Positions 34,546 to 44,010 of a stretch of DNA of 64,000 nt are shown piece after piece; positions within the stretch are counted from its first letter, which is position 1, and each line of letters begins with the position of its first letter. Under the pieces are notes generated by a model. The model searched no databases and had not been told where the DNA came from. It saw only the letters and a list, made by a program, of their open reading frames with translations. Location of the stretch: the NCBI GenBank assembly GCA_035610365.1, contig CM069432.1, forward strand, positions 17,546,001 to 17,610,000, read 5' to 3'. A program made the translations under genes and the position numbers. This DNA is from Aquatica leii. Its lineage: Eukaryota > Arthropoda > Insecta > Coleoptera > Lampyridae.

Positions 34546-36359
34546 TGTTACATGCCAAAATTAACACAAAGTCACTGCCTGCAATGTAGTAACATAAACG
34601 GGGGTTGTGCCACTAGCTCAATGGAGACGGGGTGGGTTTTATTTAAAATTCCGTGAAAAATTGGAAACGCGATCGTCGTAAAAATGGAACTAGAACGGTA
34701 AAATAGTCAAATAATCGGTAAGGGCGCCAATCAAGGATTTCTATAAGGGTAGCTTTCAAACCCCTGATTACCTGAAAGCTCATCCGGTTGGTTACAACCC
34801 CAGAACTTACCTTGGGTTGTAACAATTCTGAAAAAAACACTTAAACAAAAATTTACGTATGCGGCGGCTAAATGAATAAAAGCTCTTTACATTTAACAAT
34901 TTAACATTTATTGATTGAATATTTAAAACCAAAACAAAATAAAATAACCAGTACTAATTGATATCAAATAAATTTGAATAAAAGAAATGAAATAATCTTA
35001 AGCAAACAAGAATGAACAATTTACACACAAAACATTACATTAAAATTTATAAAAAGAAATGCTACTACAATAGCGTTTTCAAATATAATTAAATCTCAAG
35101 ATCTTGACCGCATATTTATAACAAACAAATTAAATAACACAAAAAAACAATACAGTTTATAACATAAATATGTCCGAACTTTAATTCGAACTAAACAAAA
35201 TATAGTTTATAAGTCGTTACATTATCATATACTCGAAATACGAATCACTTCTCAAACGCAACAAAACAAAGTTAATTGATTTTTAATTTCGCGCAAACAC
35301 TATACGTGTTCATTGAAATAATTAAATTCAACGTTAGTCGTAATTTCAATTGACTCAAAATTGAAAGCTTTTACTGCATTTTTATTCGCGGGTCACTGGA
35401 CGAACAAACAACAAAATCGATAAATACCTTAATTCTTAATTGGTGACACCGTTTGAACTTTGGTTCCCAGTGGTTTTGAAAGCTAACACCTTGGATGGAC
35501 TTCGGCTGCTTCCCAAACAAAAGAACGACGACGGAAGATATAACTCACAATCTAATTTTATAACCGCCACAGGCGAATTTAGGATTTAATCATATACCAC
35601 CACAACATTAAACCCCACAAACGTAACAGTTTATGTTTCAGAAATCACGAATTTTACACAAGCCGTACTATACGAAATTTGAAGAAAATTAACATTTTTC
35701 TCCACCACACTTAATTTTCACGATTTCTGCCTAACTTCCGCGGTTCTACATAACGTCAGAGGGTAAATTACCCTATATCTCCACTACATCTCACGGTTAC
35801 CGGTATTTGTCATTCCGACCCATGATCGAATGATGCCAAAAAATCAAACTTTTCAAAAAAACTCCTATCCCCTACTTAATTACTTAAATGTGCGCAGTAA
35901 ATTTGTGGTAAAAGAAAGAACATTGAACAAACGAGAAAAACAAAGACGGCAATTATAATTAGTCGCGTGAATTTTCGCACGTAGACCATGATTCACACAA
36001 GAACGCTGAGACTTGCATTTTTGCAGGTGGCTTAAGATAGCGCTCAATCAAATAAGATTCAGCCTAAACAAGAAAAATGTATCAACTTACATTCCACAAA
36101 GGAAGTCGTAAATTATATTGAATTGGTATTCTACGAAGATAACTAAATAAAGTACTAAATCAAAAACAAAACTACGGATCTGTATGCATTTAAAAGAAAA
36201 TTTCAATAATGATTGAAAACAACTTGAAATATCATTAAACTCAAACCACACAAACAATAAACAAAACGTTCTCGATGCTAATACTAAAATAATCAATCGA
36301 AACACACAAAAAGAAAACTTACGGTGTCTTTCACAACAGAAATTCAAACGCAGGTAACA
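34546..36359 (-). repeat. 3' LTR of Ty3 element B
   Basis: 1814-bp long terminal repeat, almost identical to 41656-43469, with TGTTA...TAACA ends. It is preceded (in element direction) by the purine-rich AATTAGGAGG, a short polypurine tract for plus-strand priming. Confidence 0.92.
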
Positions 36360-36387
36360 CCTCCTAATTAAAGAGGGATTTCTTAAA

Positions 36388-36714
36388 TCACTCTAAAAAT
36401 AGACAAAACAAAAAAAAAACAAACGAAAACCCATAACCCAAAAAAAAACTACAAACGATAATGTAACAACAAACGTAAAAATAAAACGAAACTAAACCTA
36501 TGGCTCTCGCGATCTCGCAATCATCGAGAACCCCTAACGAAATTAAAACGGAACGAGAACTAAACGATAAGAAGGGTAGCATATGTTTGGGTTCGACACA
36601 GATCACTCGATGCTGCACAATAGAAGAGGGCGCGCTGCGCTTCACGAGATCCGCGCATTGCGTTTTTCCCACAACTACTGCCCTCACCGAGCGATGGCAC
36701 CTAGCCGCAAACAC
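36388..36714 (-). CDS. Small frame between pol and 3' LTR, hydrophobic C-terminus
   Basis: A 108-codon frame in the same direction as gag and pol, in a distinctly GC-richer island. The N-terminal half has Cys and basic residues (RCHRSVRAVVVGKTQCADL). The last 35 residues are strongly hydrophobic and aromatic (YFYVCCYIIVCSFFLGYGF), like one or two membrane segments, though T-rich DNA alone would give this. I do not recognise it. It could be a degenerate third gene or non-coding sequence. Confidence 0.3.
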   Translation of the reverse strand: MFAARCHRSVRAVVVGKTQCADLVKRSAPSSIVQHRVICVEPKHMLPFLSFSSRSVLISLGVLDDCEIARAIGLVSFYFYVCCYIIVCSFFLGYGFSFVFFLFCLFLE

Positions 36715-36929
36715 TACAGAAATAAAAGATAAGAACAGACAAGATAGCAGAAGAAAGAAAAATGGAAATAAAAGAACCGTTGTTTAGTCGCCTCTTACGA
36801 CAAGTGGTGTCCCCACTGTAGAGAAATATTCTTAGTCCGTCTCTACACGGAACCCAAAAACGAAACTAACTAACCTAAAAAAAACGAAAAAGAAACTAAA
36901 ACAAAAGAAAAATACTCAAACGATAAAAC

Positions 36930-39900
36930 CTATTTATCCCCAGTCGGGTTTAACTTTAAGTCCTTGGCGTTCCATATGCCTTTTGATGCTCCCGTGTCAT
37001 CAGACAACTCATAGGTCTGATACGAAACTTTCCGTTTCACGTAGAACGGACCGATAAACTTAGGTGCCAGTTTGGCCGAGAAATATCGAGATGCATCAGA
37101 AAGGACATAATTCTTTCGCCACACTGTGTCTCCCACCTCAAAAGGTGCTGGACGACGACGTAAATCGTAATAATGTTTAGCGCGGACATAAGCGGCATTC
37201 AAACGATTCTTAATGTCGACGTAAACTTCTCTAAACGCTGGGCCTCTTTCGGCCAAAAAGGTACGATCAGCAAAAGCTAGATCGTCGATAGTGTCTGAAT
37301 CGGTAGTTTTTCCATGACGTGATCCGTCGAGACAGATTTCACGTCCAAAATTGGCGAAAAACGGCGTTAAGCCGGTGACTTCATGTACAGCGGTACGAAT
37401 AGCACATGCTACTTTAGCAAGATACTTATCCCAATGTCGATGGTTGTCTTCGATATATGACGATAGCATTGTCTTCATGACTCTGTTGACTCTTTCTGTT
37501 GGATTCGCTTGTGGATGATAATTAGCGTTAAAAATAATTTTGGACTTATATGACGAAACCATTTTCGTAAATTCTGAACTACGAAACTGTGTGCCGTTAT
37601 CACACAAAAGATATTGAGGAACTCCAAACATTAAAAAGACATCTTCTTCAAGACGTTTAGTAACTGCTGCTGCAGTAGCGGAACGTAACGGGAAAAATAG
37701 AACAAATTTCGAAAAATAATCGGCAACCACAAGGATGTACGAATAACCACTCTTAGATCGCGGTAGCGGTCCAACAAGATCGGTAGAGATCAACTGCCAA
37801 GGTTTGTCCACAACAGGATGTCGGGTCATAAGGCCAGCAGGACGTTTCTGTTCTGGCTTATGCGTGATACAAACTTTACAACCATTGATGTAACGAATAA
37901 CGTCAGCCTTCATCTTAGGCCAGTAATAAAGCGGAACTATTCGTTCGAGAGTCTTAAAAATACCAAGGTGTCCAGCGGTAGGCTCATCGTGAAACTTAGA
38001 CAATATTTCAAGTCGTTTAGACTTAGGCACAACTTCTCTCCAATTGTCATTCTCAGAACGAAGATCGGGATAGTCTACGGTAACATGCTTAAATAGCTTT
38101 CCGTTACTAATTTTCCACTGTGGAAAAGCGTTAGGTTTTGAACGTACACGTTCCATAAGTTTCGTTAACCATTTGTCCGAAGACTTAGGTTCGGTAGTGT
38201 CACAATCGGTAGTAATGTTGTCGATAGCTGGTACTGAACAAGATAATGCGTCAGGTACGACATGATCCTTTCCTTTATGATGAATGATCGTAAAATCAAA
38301 TTGCTGCAGTCTAACAGCCCATCGTGCTAGACGACCGGTAGGTTCCTTTAAATTGTGTAACCAGACTAATGATGCGTGATCGGTAACTACAGTGAAAGTT
38401 GTTCCTTCAAGATAAGGGCGTAATTTTTCAATAGACCACAGGACAGCCAAACATTCCTTTTCGGTAGTTGAATACTTGCGTTCACATTTTGTGAGCGACC
38501 TACTATTATAACAAATAACACGTTCTTCACCGTCGATAAACTGTGTAAGAACTGAACCGAGACCAAAATCAGAAGCGTCAGTTTGAACTGTAAACGGAAC
38601 ATTGAAATCAGGGCAAGACAAAATAGGTGCGGAAACTAAACAATTCTTAATGATCTGAAAGGCTTCATCACAATCACTAGTCCAATTAAAGCTGGAATTC
38701 TTCTTTAACAGAGACGTCAATGGAGCGATAATTGTCGAAAAATTTGGTACAAATCGGCGATACCACGAGGCCATGCCTATAATTCTTCTCACTTCAGCGA
38801 CACCAGTGGGAACTGGAATACGCAAAATTGCATCGACCTTTTCCGGGTCAACCGACAAACCGGTAGAATTTACGATAAAACCAAGATACTTAAGTTCAGG
38901 TTTACAAAAATGACATTTGTCTTTACTTAGCTTCAAATTAGCCTCTCTAAGGCGACGAAGAACTTCAGTTAACACTTCCATGTGTTTCTCGAAGGAAGGA
39001 GCGCAAATAATGACGTCATCTAAATAAACAAAAACGTAAGGCTCTAATTCGGGACCTAAAACTCGATCAATCAACCTCTGCCAAGAAGCTGGTGCGTTAG
39101 CTAAACCAAACGGTAAACGCGTGAATTGGAATAACCCACGGTTCGGAACTGTAAAAGCGGTATACTGCTTAGACTCTTCGCTTAAAGGAATCTGCCAATA
39201 AGCGGACTTAATGTCGAGAGATGTAATAAACTTAGCGTCACGAAGACGATCCAAAATAGACGAAACGTAAGGTAAAGGATAAGCGTCCTTTTCGGTAACT
39301 TTGTTGACTTTTCTAAAGTCCACGCAAAAACGATAAGAGTTGTCCTTCTTCTTCACCAATAAGATCGGGCTCGACCAAGCGCTGTTTGATTTTTCTACAA
39401 CGCCTAACTTCAACATTTTCTCTAACTCCAGATCGATTTGTTTCTGGATAAACGGCGAAACTCGGTAATACCGTTGCTTAATTGGTTCGGAAGTAGTCTT
39501 GATCTGATGTTCGATCAAGTTGGTACATCCAAAATTTTCATTCGTAGAAGAAAAATGATTACTAACTAAATTGTCTAACTGATTGAGCTGTTCTGAAGAA
39601 AGATCGAGACGAGACTTAATAACTGAATCTTTATCTTCCAATTGTGAAATGGTGTCCATATTTTCGAAACGCCACTCACCTTTTCTAAGATCAGGAACGA
39701 TACCTGCTTGTTTCCAAAAATCAACGCCTAAAATTAAATTATGCGGAACGTCAGGAACAACTAAAACTTCTAAAACAATAATTTTTCCTTTAATTTCGAT
39801 TGGGACGAGAAGTGAACCTAAACTTTGTACTGATTTACCATTAGCGACAATACAATTAACTTTAACTGACTTATTTAACTTTAAACCTAACTGACTAAAA

Positions 39901-40166
39901 ATTTCCCAACCCTTAGAACCAACAATAGTGCGAGAAGCGCCACTATCTAATAAACTTAAAATTTCGTGACCAAAAACTTTAACGTAGACAAAAGGTCTTT
40001 CGTCAGACTCAGCAGACTCTAAAACATAATCTAACACAACTTTATTCTTAACAAAACTCTTTTTCTTCGAAGAATGTAAACTATTAAAATAGACAGCCGA
40101 TTTAACTTTAACCTCTGACGTCACTAAACGGCTTCTTAGTACGTCCTTTACTCGTTTCCCGAACAC
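36930..40166 (-). CDS. pol: Ty3 Pol polyprotein (element B)
   Basis: An uninterrupted 1078-residue Pol. In order it has an aspartic protease (LLDSGASRTIVG, active site at about residues 72-82) and reverse transcriptase (about 220-460, with YRFCVDFRKVN and the catalytic FVYLDDVII). RNase H follows (about 520-640, FTVQTDASDFGLG). Integrase has an HHCC zinc end (H...GHLG, then CKVC) and a DDE core (STDLVGPL, LLCDNGTQF, a Glu in NPTERVNRV), with a chromo-like tail. It copies the element RNA into DNA and inserts it. The start overlaps the end of gag by about 19 bp in another frame, so expression by programmed frameshifting, as in many Ty3 elements, is likely. Confidence 0.95.
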   Translation of the reverse strand: MFGKRVKDVLRSRLVTSEVKVKSAVYFNSLHSSKKKSFVKNKVVLDYVLESAESDERPFVYVKVFGHEILSLLDSGASRTIVGSKGWEIFSQLGLKLNKSVKVNCIVANGKSVQSLGSLLVPIEIKGKIIVLEVLVVPDVPHNLILGVDFWKQAGIVPDLRKGEWRFENMDTISQLEDKDSVIKSRLDLSSEQLNQLDNLVSNHFSSTNENFGCTNLIEHQIKTTSEPIKQRYYRVSPFIQKQIDLELEKMLKLGVVEKSNSAWSSPILLVKKKDNSYRFCVDFRKVNKVTEKDAYPLPYVSSILDRLRDAKFITSLDIKSAYWQIPLSEESKQYTAFTVPNRGLFQFTRLPFGLANAPASWQRLIDRVLGPELEPYVFVYLDDVIICAPSFEKHMEVLTEVLRRLREANLKLSKDKCHFCKPELKYLGFIVNSTGLSVDPEKVDAILRIPVPTGVAEVRRIIGMASWYRRFVPNFSTIIAPLTSLLKKNSSFNWTSDCDEAFQIIKNCLVSAPILSCPDFNVPFTVQTDASDFGLGSVLTQFIDGEERVICYNSRSLTKCERKYSTTEKECLAVLWSIEKLRPYLEGTTFTVVTDHASLVWLHNLKEPTGRLARWAVRLQQFDFTIIHHKGKDHVVPDALSCSVPAIDNITTDCDTTEPKSSDKWLTKLMERVRSKPNAFPQWKISNGKLFKHVTVDYPDLRSENDNWREVVPKSKRLEILSKFHDEPTAGHLGIFKTLERIVPLYYWPKMKADVIRYINGCKVCITHKPEQKRPAGLMTRHPVVDKPWQLISTDLVGPLPRSKSGYSYILVVADYFSKFVLFFPLRSATAAAVTKRLEEDVFLMFGVPQYLLCDNGTQFRSSEFTKMVSSYKSKIIFNANYHPQANPTERVNRVMKTMLSSYIEDNHRHWDKYLAKVACAIRTAVHEVTGLTPFFANFGREICLDGSRHGKTTDSDTIDDLAFADRTFLAERGPAFREVYVDIKNRLNAAYVRAKHYYDLRRRPAPFEVGDTVWRKNYVLSDASRYFSAKLAPKFIGPFYVKRKVSYQTYELSDDTGASKGIWNAKDLKLNPTGDK

Positions 40167-41395
40167 TTAGAACAAGTGCGGACCGTAACGTTAGATTTTC
40201 CACAACGATAACAAAATAAACCTTTCTTAGGTTCTTTGCAAGAAGCAGCTCGATGGTTAGGCTTCCTACAATTCCAACACAATTGCGGACTACTTCGATT
40301 AGAAGAAGCAGGCGCATTAACAATAGCTAACCTTCTTGAAGAAGGTGCGATACTAGAAGACGGTAGTCGTGAATTTTGTCTAACAGGTGGTGTAGATTTT
40401 TCACCACTACTAACGTTATTTGAAGAACGAGAAACGGCAATGTCCTTAACTTGAGATGTAACATAAGCGAGATCAGGCTCCATGTCCTGCTTTCTACGAG
40501 ATGGAGGCGTGTAAGCTTCAATAGCTTGCATGCGGTCCTCGATAATACGACCAAATTTAATTAATTCCTCAATTGAAGTAACCGACGACAAACCAAGCTG
40601 AGTTTGATAAACGGGAGAAATATTTCTTAATAAAATCTTTAACTGCTTTTCTTCAGAAAAAGGTTCATCGAGACGTGAAAACATGTTGCGAATAATTGCA
40701 ACGTAAATACCCATAGGTTCATCATTAGCTTGAGTACGACGCTTAATTTCTTCAATAAGACGTTCGTCATAATCGGTAGGCTGAAATTGTTCACGTAAAA
40801 ACTTAACTAAATCTTCCCAAGAATTAACTGAATTACGAATGGATCTAACAAAAATCAATGCATGACCTGTAAAAAGATCAGTACACTCCAAAAATAACTG
40901 ATGGCTAGAAACGTTACGCGATAATTGAAGTTCGGCAACTCGTTCTAAAAATGCATTCAATGAAATTGATTTTGCATCACCAGAAAACTTTAAATTCCAT
41001 TTCGAAACTGAAACACTCTTAACATGACTAATAAAATTTGGACTAACAGCAGAAGACGTCGGTAAAGCGTTATCAACTACAGAAGGTTGAACGACAGGTT
41101 CGATGACTTCATCGGCGGAAGTAGACGGATTTGAAACAACAATTTGCTTATCCAAAAGTTCGTACTGCGAAATTAAAACAACTAAGTCTTTTAAAAACTC
41201 ATCTTTAACTTGAGAATCGTCACCTTGAATAGGAATTGAATTGCCAATACGGTTTAACAAATATTTAATTTTGGTTTCAATTGTAGAAGAAATTTTTGTA
41301 GTCGGAGTAATTTTTAATGAATCTATTAATTTTCTAAGCTCATCGATACCTTCACGAATCGCTAATTTATCTGCATTAAAATCGAAAGGATACAC
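40148..41395 (-). CDS. gag: Ty3 Gag (element B)
   Basis: A 415-residue structural protein forming the virus-like particle. The capsid-type region shows LKFSGDAKSISLNAFLERV, LKFLREQFQPTDYDERLIEE and ILLRNISPVYQTQL, the usual retrotransposon gag order. The C-terminus has two zinc knuckles, CWNCRKPNHRAASC and CYRCGKSNVTVRTC (the second is atypical and lacks the usual His), followed by CSKC. Its 3' end overlaps pol. A short frame at 41362-41550 overlaps the gag start; whether the protein begins at 41395 is uncertain. Confidence 0.92.
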   Translation of the reverse strand: MYPFDFNADKLAIREGIDELRKLIDSLKITPTTKISSTIETKIKYLLNRIGNSIPIQGDDSQVKDEFLKDLVVLISQYELLDKQIVVSNPSTSADEVIEPVVQPSVVDNALPTSSAVSPNFISHVKSVSVSKWNLKFSGDAKSISLNAFLERVAELQLSRNVSSHQLFLECTDLFTGHALIFVRSIRNSVNSWEDLVKFLREQFQPTDYDERLIEEIKRRTQANDEPMGIYVAIIRNMFSRLDEPFSEEKQLKILLRNISPVYQTQLGLSSVTSIEELIKFGRIIEDRMQAIEAYTPPSRRKQDMEPDLAYVTSQVKDIAVSRSSNNVSSGEKSTPPVRQNSRLPSSSIAPSSRRLAIVNAPASSNRSSPQLCWNCRKPNHRAASCKEPKKGLFCYRCGKSNVTVRTCSKCSGNE

Positions 41396-41655
41396 GGGAC
41401 GAGATATTTTTCCGGTAGCTCTTCAATAAGAAAATTCTTGAGTAAACCTCGTAATACGACAACACCTAAAGATGCATCACCACCTCTAATCAAAATTTCA
41501 TAACGTAATTCGTTATGCCATAAACGATCAACAATCAATTTGTAACCCATTTTAAAATGTAATTACAAAACGGTAAAATCTTCCAAAAATCACGAAACTT
41601 AACAGGCAAACTAAAATTCGAAAAAGGCCACACGCTGGAGACGCCAAATTATTTA

Positions 41656-43469
41656 TGTTACATGCCAAAATTAACACAAAGTCATTGCCTGCAATGTAGT
41701 AACATAAACGGGGGTTGTGCCACTAGCTCAATGGAGACGGGGTGGGTTTTATTTAAAATTCCGTGAAAAATTGGAAACGCGATCGTCGTAAAAATGGAAC
41801 TAGAACGGTAAAATAGTCAAATAATCGGTAAGGGCGCCAATCAAGGATTTCTATAAGGGTAGCTTTCAAACCCCTGATTACCTGAAAGCTCATCCGGTTG
41901 GTTACAACCCCAGAACTTACCTTGGGTTGTAACAATTCTGAAAAACACTTAAACAAAAATTTACGTATGCGGCGGCTAAATGAATAAAAGCTCTTTACAT
42001 TTAACAATTTAACATTTATTGATTGAATATTTAAAACCAAAACAAAATAAAATAACCAGTACTAATTGATATCAAATAAATTTGAATAAAAGAAATGAAA
42101 TAATCTTAAGCAAACAAGAATGAACAATTTACACACAAAACATTACATTAAAATTTATAAAAAGAAATGCTACTACAATAGCGTTTTCAAATATAATTAA
42201 ATCTCAAGATCTTGACCGCATATTTATAACAAACAAATTAAATAACACAAAAAAAAACAATACAGTTTATAACATAAATATGTCCGAACTTTAATTCGAA
42301 CTAAACAAAATATAGTTTATAAGTCGTTACATTATCATATACTCGAAATACGAATCACTTCTCAAACGCAACAAAACAAAGTTAATTGATTTTTAATTTC
42401 GCGCAAACACTATACGTGTTCATTGAAATAATTAAATTCAACGTTAGTCGTAATTTCAATTGACTCAAAATTGAAAGCTTTTACTGCATTTTTATTCGCG
42501 GGTCACTGCACGAACAAACAACAAAATCGATAAATACCTTAATTCTTAATTGGTGACACCGTTTGAACTTTGGTTCCCAGTGGTTTTGAAAGCTAACACC
42601 TTGGATGGACTTCGGCTGCTTCCCAAACAAAAGAACGACGACGGAAGATATAACTCACAATCTAATTTTATAACCGCCACAGGCGAATTTAGGATTTAAT
42701 CATATACCACCACAACATTAAACCCCACAAACGTAACAGTTTATGTTTCAGAAATCACGAATTTTACACAAGCCGTACTATACGAAATTTGAAGAAAATT
42801 AACATTTTTCTCCACCACACTTAATTTTCACGATTTCTGCCTAACTTCCGCGGTTCTACATAACGTCAGAGGGTAAATTACCCTATATCTCCACTACATC
42901 TCACGGTTACCGGTATTTGTCATTCCGACCCATGATCGAATGATGCCAAAAAATCAAACTTTTCAAAAAAACTCCTATCCCCTACTTAATTACTTAAATG
43001 TGCGCAGTAAATTTGTGGTAAAAGAAAGAACATTGAACAAACGAGAAAAACAAAGACGGCAATTATAATTAGTCGCGTGAATTTTCGCACGTAGACCATG
43101 ATTCACACAAGAACGCTGAGACTTGCATTTTTGCAGGTGGCTTAAGATAGCGCTCAATCAAATAAGATTCAGCCTAAACAAGAAAAATGTATCAACTTAC
43201 ATTCCACAAAGGAAGTCGTAAATTATATTGAATTGGTATTCTACGAAGATAACTAAATAAAGTACTAAATCAAAAACAAAACTACGGATCTGTATGCATT
43301 TAAAAGAAAATTTCAATAATGATTGAAAACAACTTGAAATATCATTAAACTCAAACCACACAAACAATAAACAAAACGTTCTCGATGCTAATACTAAAAT
43401 AATCAATCGAAACACACAAAAAAGAAAACTTACGGTGTCTTTCACAACGAAATTCAAACGCAGGTAACA
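41656..43469 (-). repeat. 5' LTR of Ty3 element B
   Basis: 1814-bp LTR, nearly identical to 34546-36359. As the upstream LTR it should hold the element's promoter; the exact start site is not evident. Confidence 0.92.
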
Positions 43470-44010
43470 AATTATTTCTAAATTTATTATGTGACAAAAG
43501 TAATTTTTTTTTATTTTCTTTTTTCTTTCTACTCACCTACTTATATTCTTATATCTTAAGTTCCATGAGATAAACAAGAATCTAAAAACTTATCAGACGT
43601 TGTGTCTCTGTTTGTCGTCCTACCGATTTTACATGTTTATTTTATTATTTTTGATAACGTTTTTCTTTTTGACGTTCACTTCTTACGAATTGTATTACTT
43701 AGACCTCCTTCACTAAGCAAGCCAAAAGAACAACGTTATTTGTATTGTAGGTAATTTAATTTTTGATTAATTTTTTTACCACTTATTTTTGTGTTTTACG
43801 TTTTTGTTTTTAGGTATAAAATGATCTTTTTCCATTGTAATTGTTTTTATTTTATTTCTCTTCTTACAGTTTTTATTAATAGCCCAAAACATATCTATAT
43901 AAATATTATATTTACAATAAAACATAACTTTTAAATTTGCAATATTATTTATGAATGTATTTTGTGACAAAAGTGAAATTTATTTTTCTACTCACCTGCA
44001 GTCTTATAAC
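43470..44010 (+). repeat. Tandem unit 1 (rest) and tandem unit 2
   Basis: 43470-43555 completes the unit split by the LTR element. 43556-44010 is a second unit with the same order: TTCCATGAGATAAAC, CAGACGTTGTGTCTCTG, TTTTTGACGTTCACTTCTTA, ACAATAAAACATAACTTTTA, TGTGACAAAAGTG, CTACTCACCT. Divergence is moderate, so the duplication predates the LTR insertion. Confidence 0.8.

Larger units (their letters stand above)
34546..43469 (-). mobile_element. Ty3/gypsy element B, nearly whole and young
   Basis: An 8924-bp LTR retrotransposon on the minus strand. Two 1814-bp LTRs start TGTTACCTGC and end GCATGTAACA when read in the element's direction. They are flanked by a 4-bp duplication AATT (34542-34545 and 43470-43473). 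The LTRs differ at only a handful of positions, so insertion is recent. The internal part encodes Gag and a full Pol in overlapping frames. It looks nearly whole, with at most one break. The TGGCGTCTCC stretch about 10 bp inside the 5' LTR is a possible primer-binding site; the tRNA is not identified. Confidence 0.92.

Noticed and set aside
37818-38096. Plus-strand frames inside the Ty3 pol gene
   Set aside because: They are antisense shadows of the long Pol frame on the minus strand.
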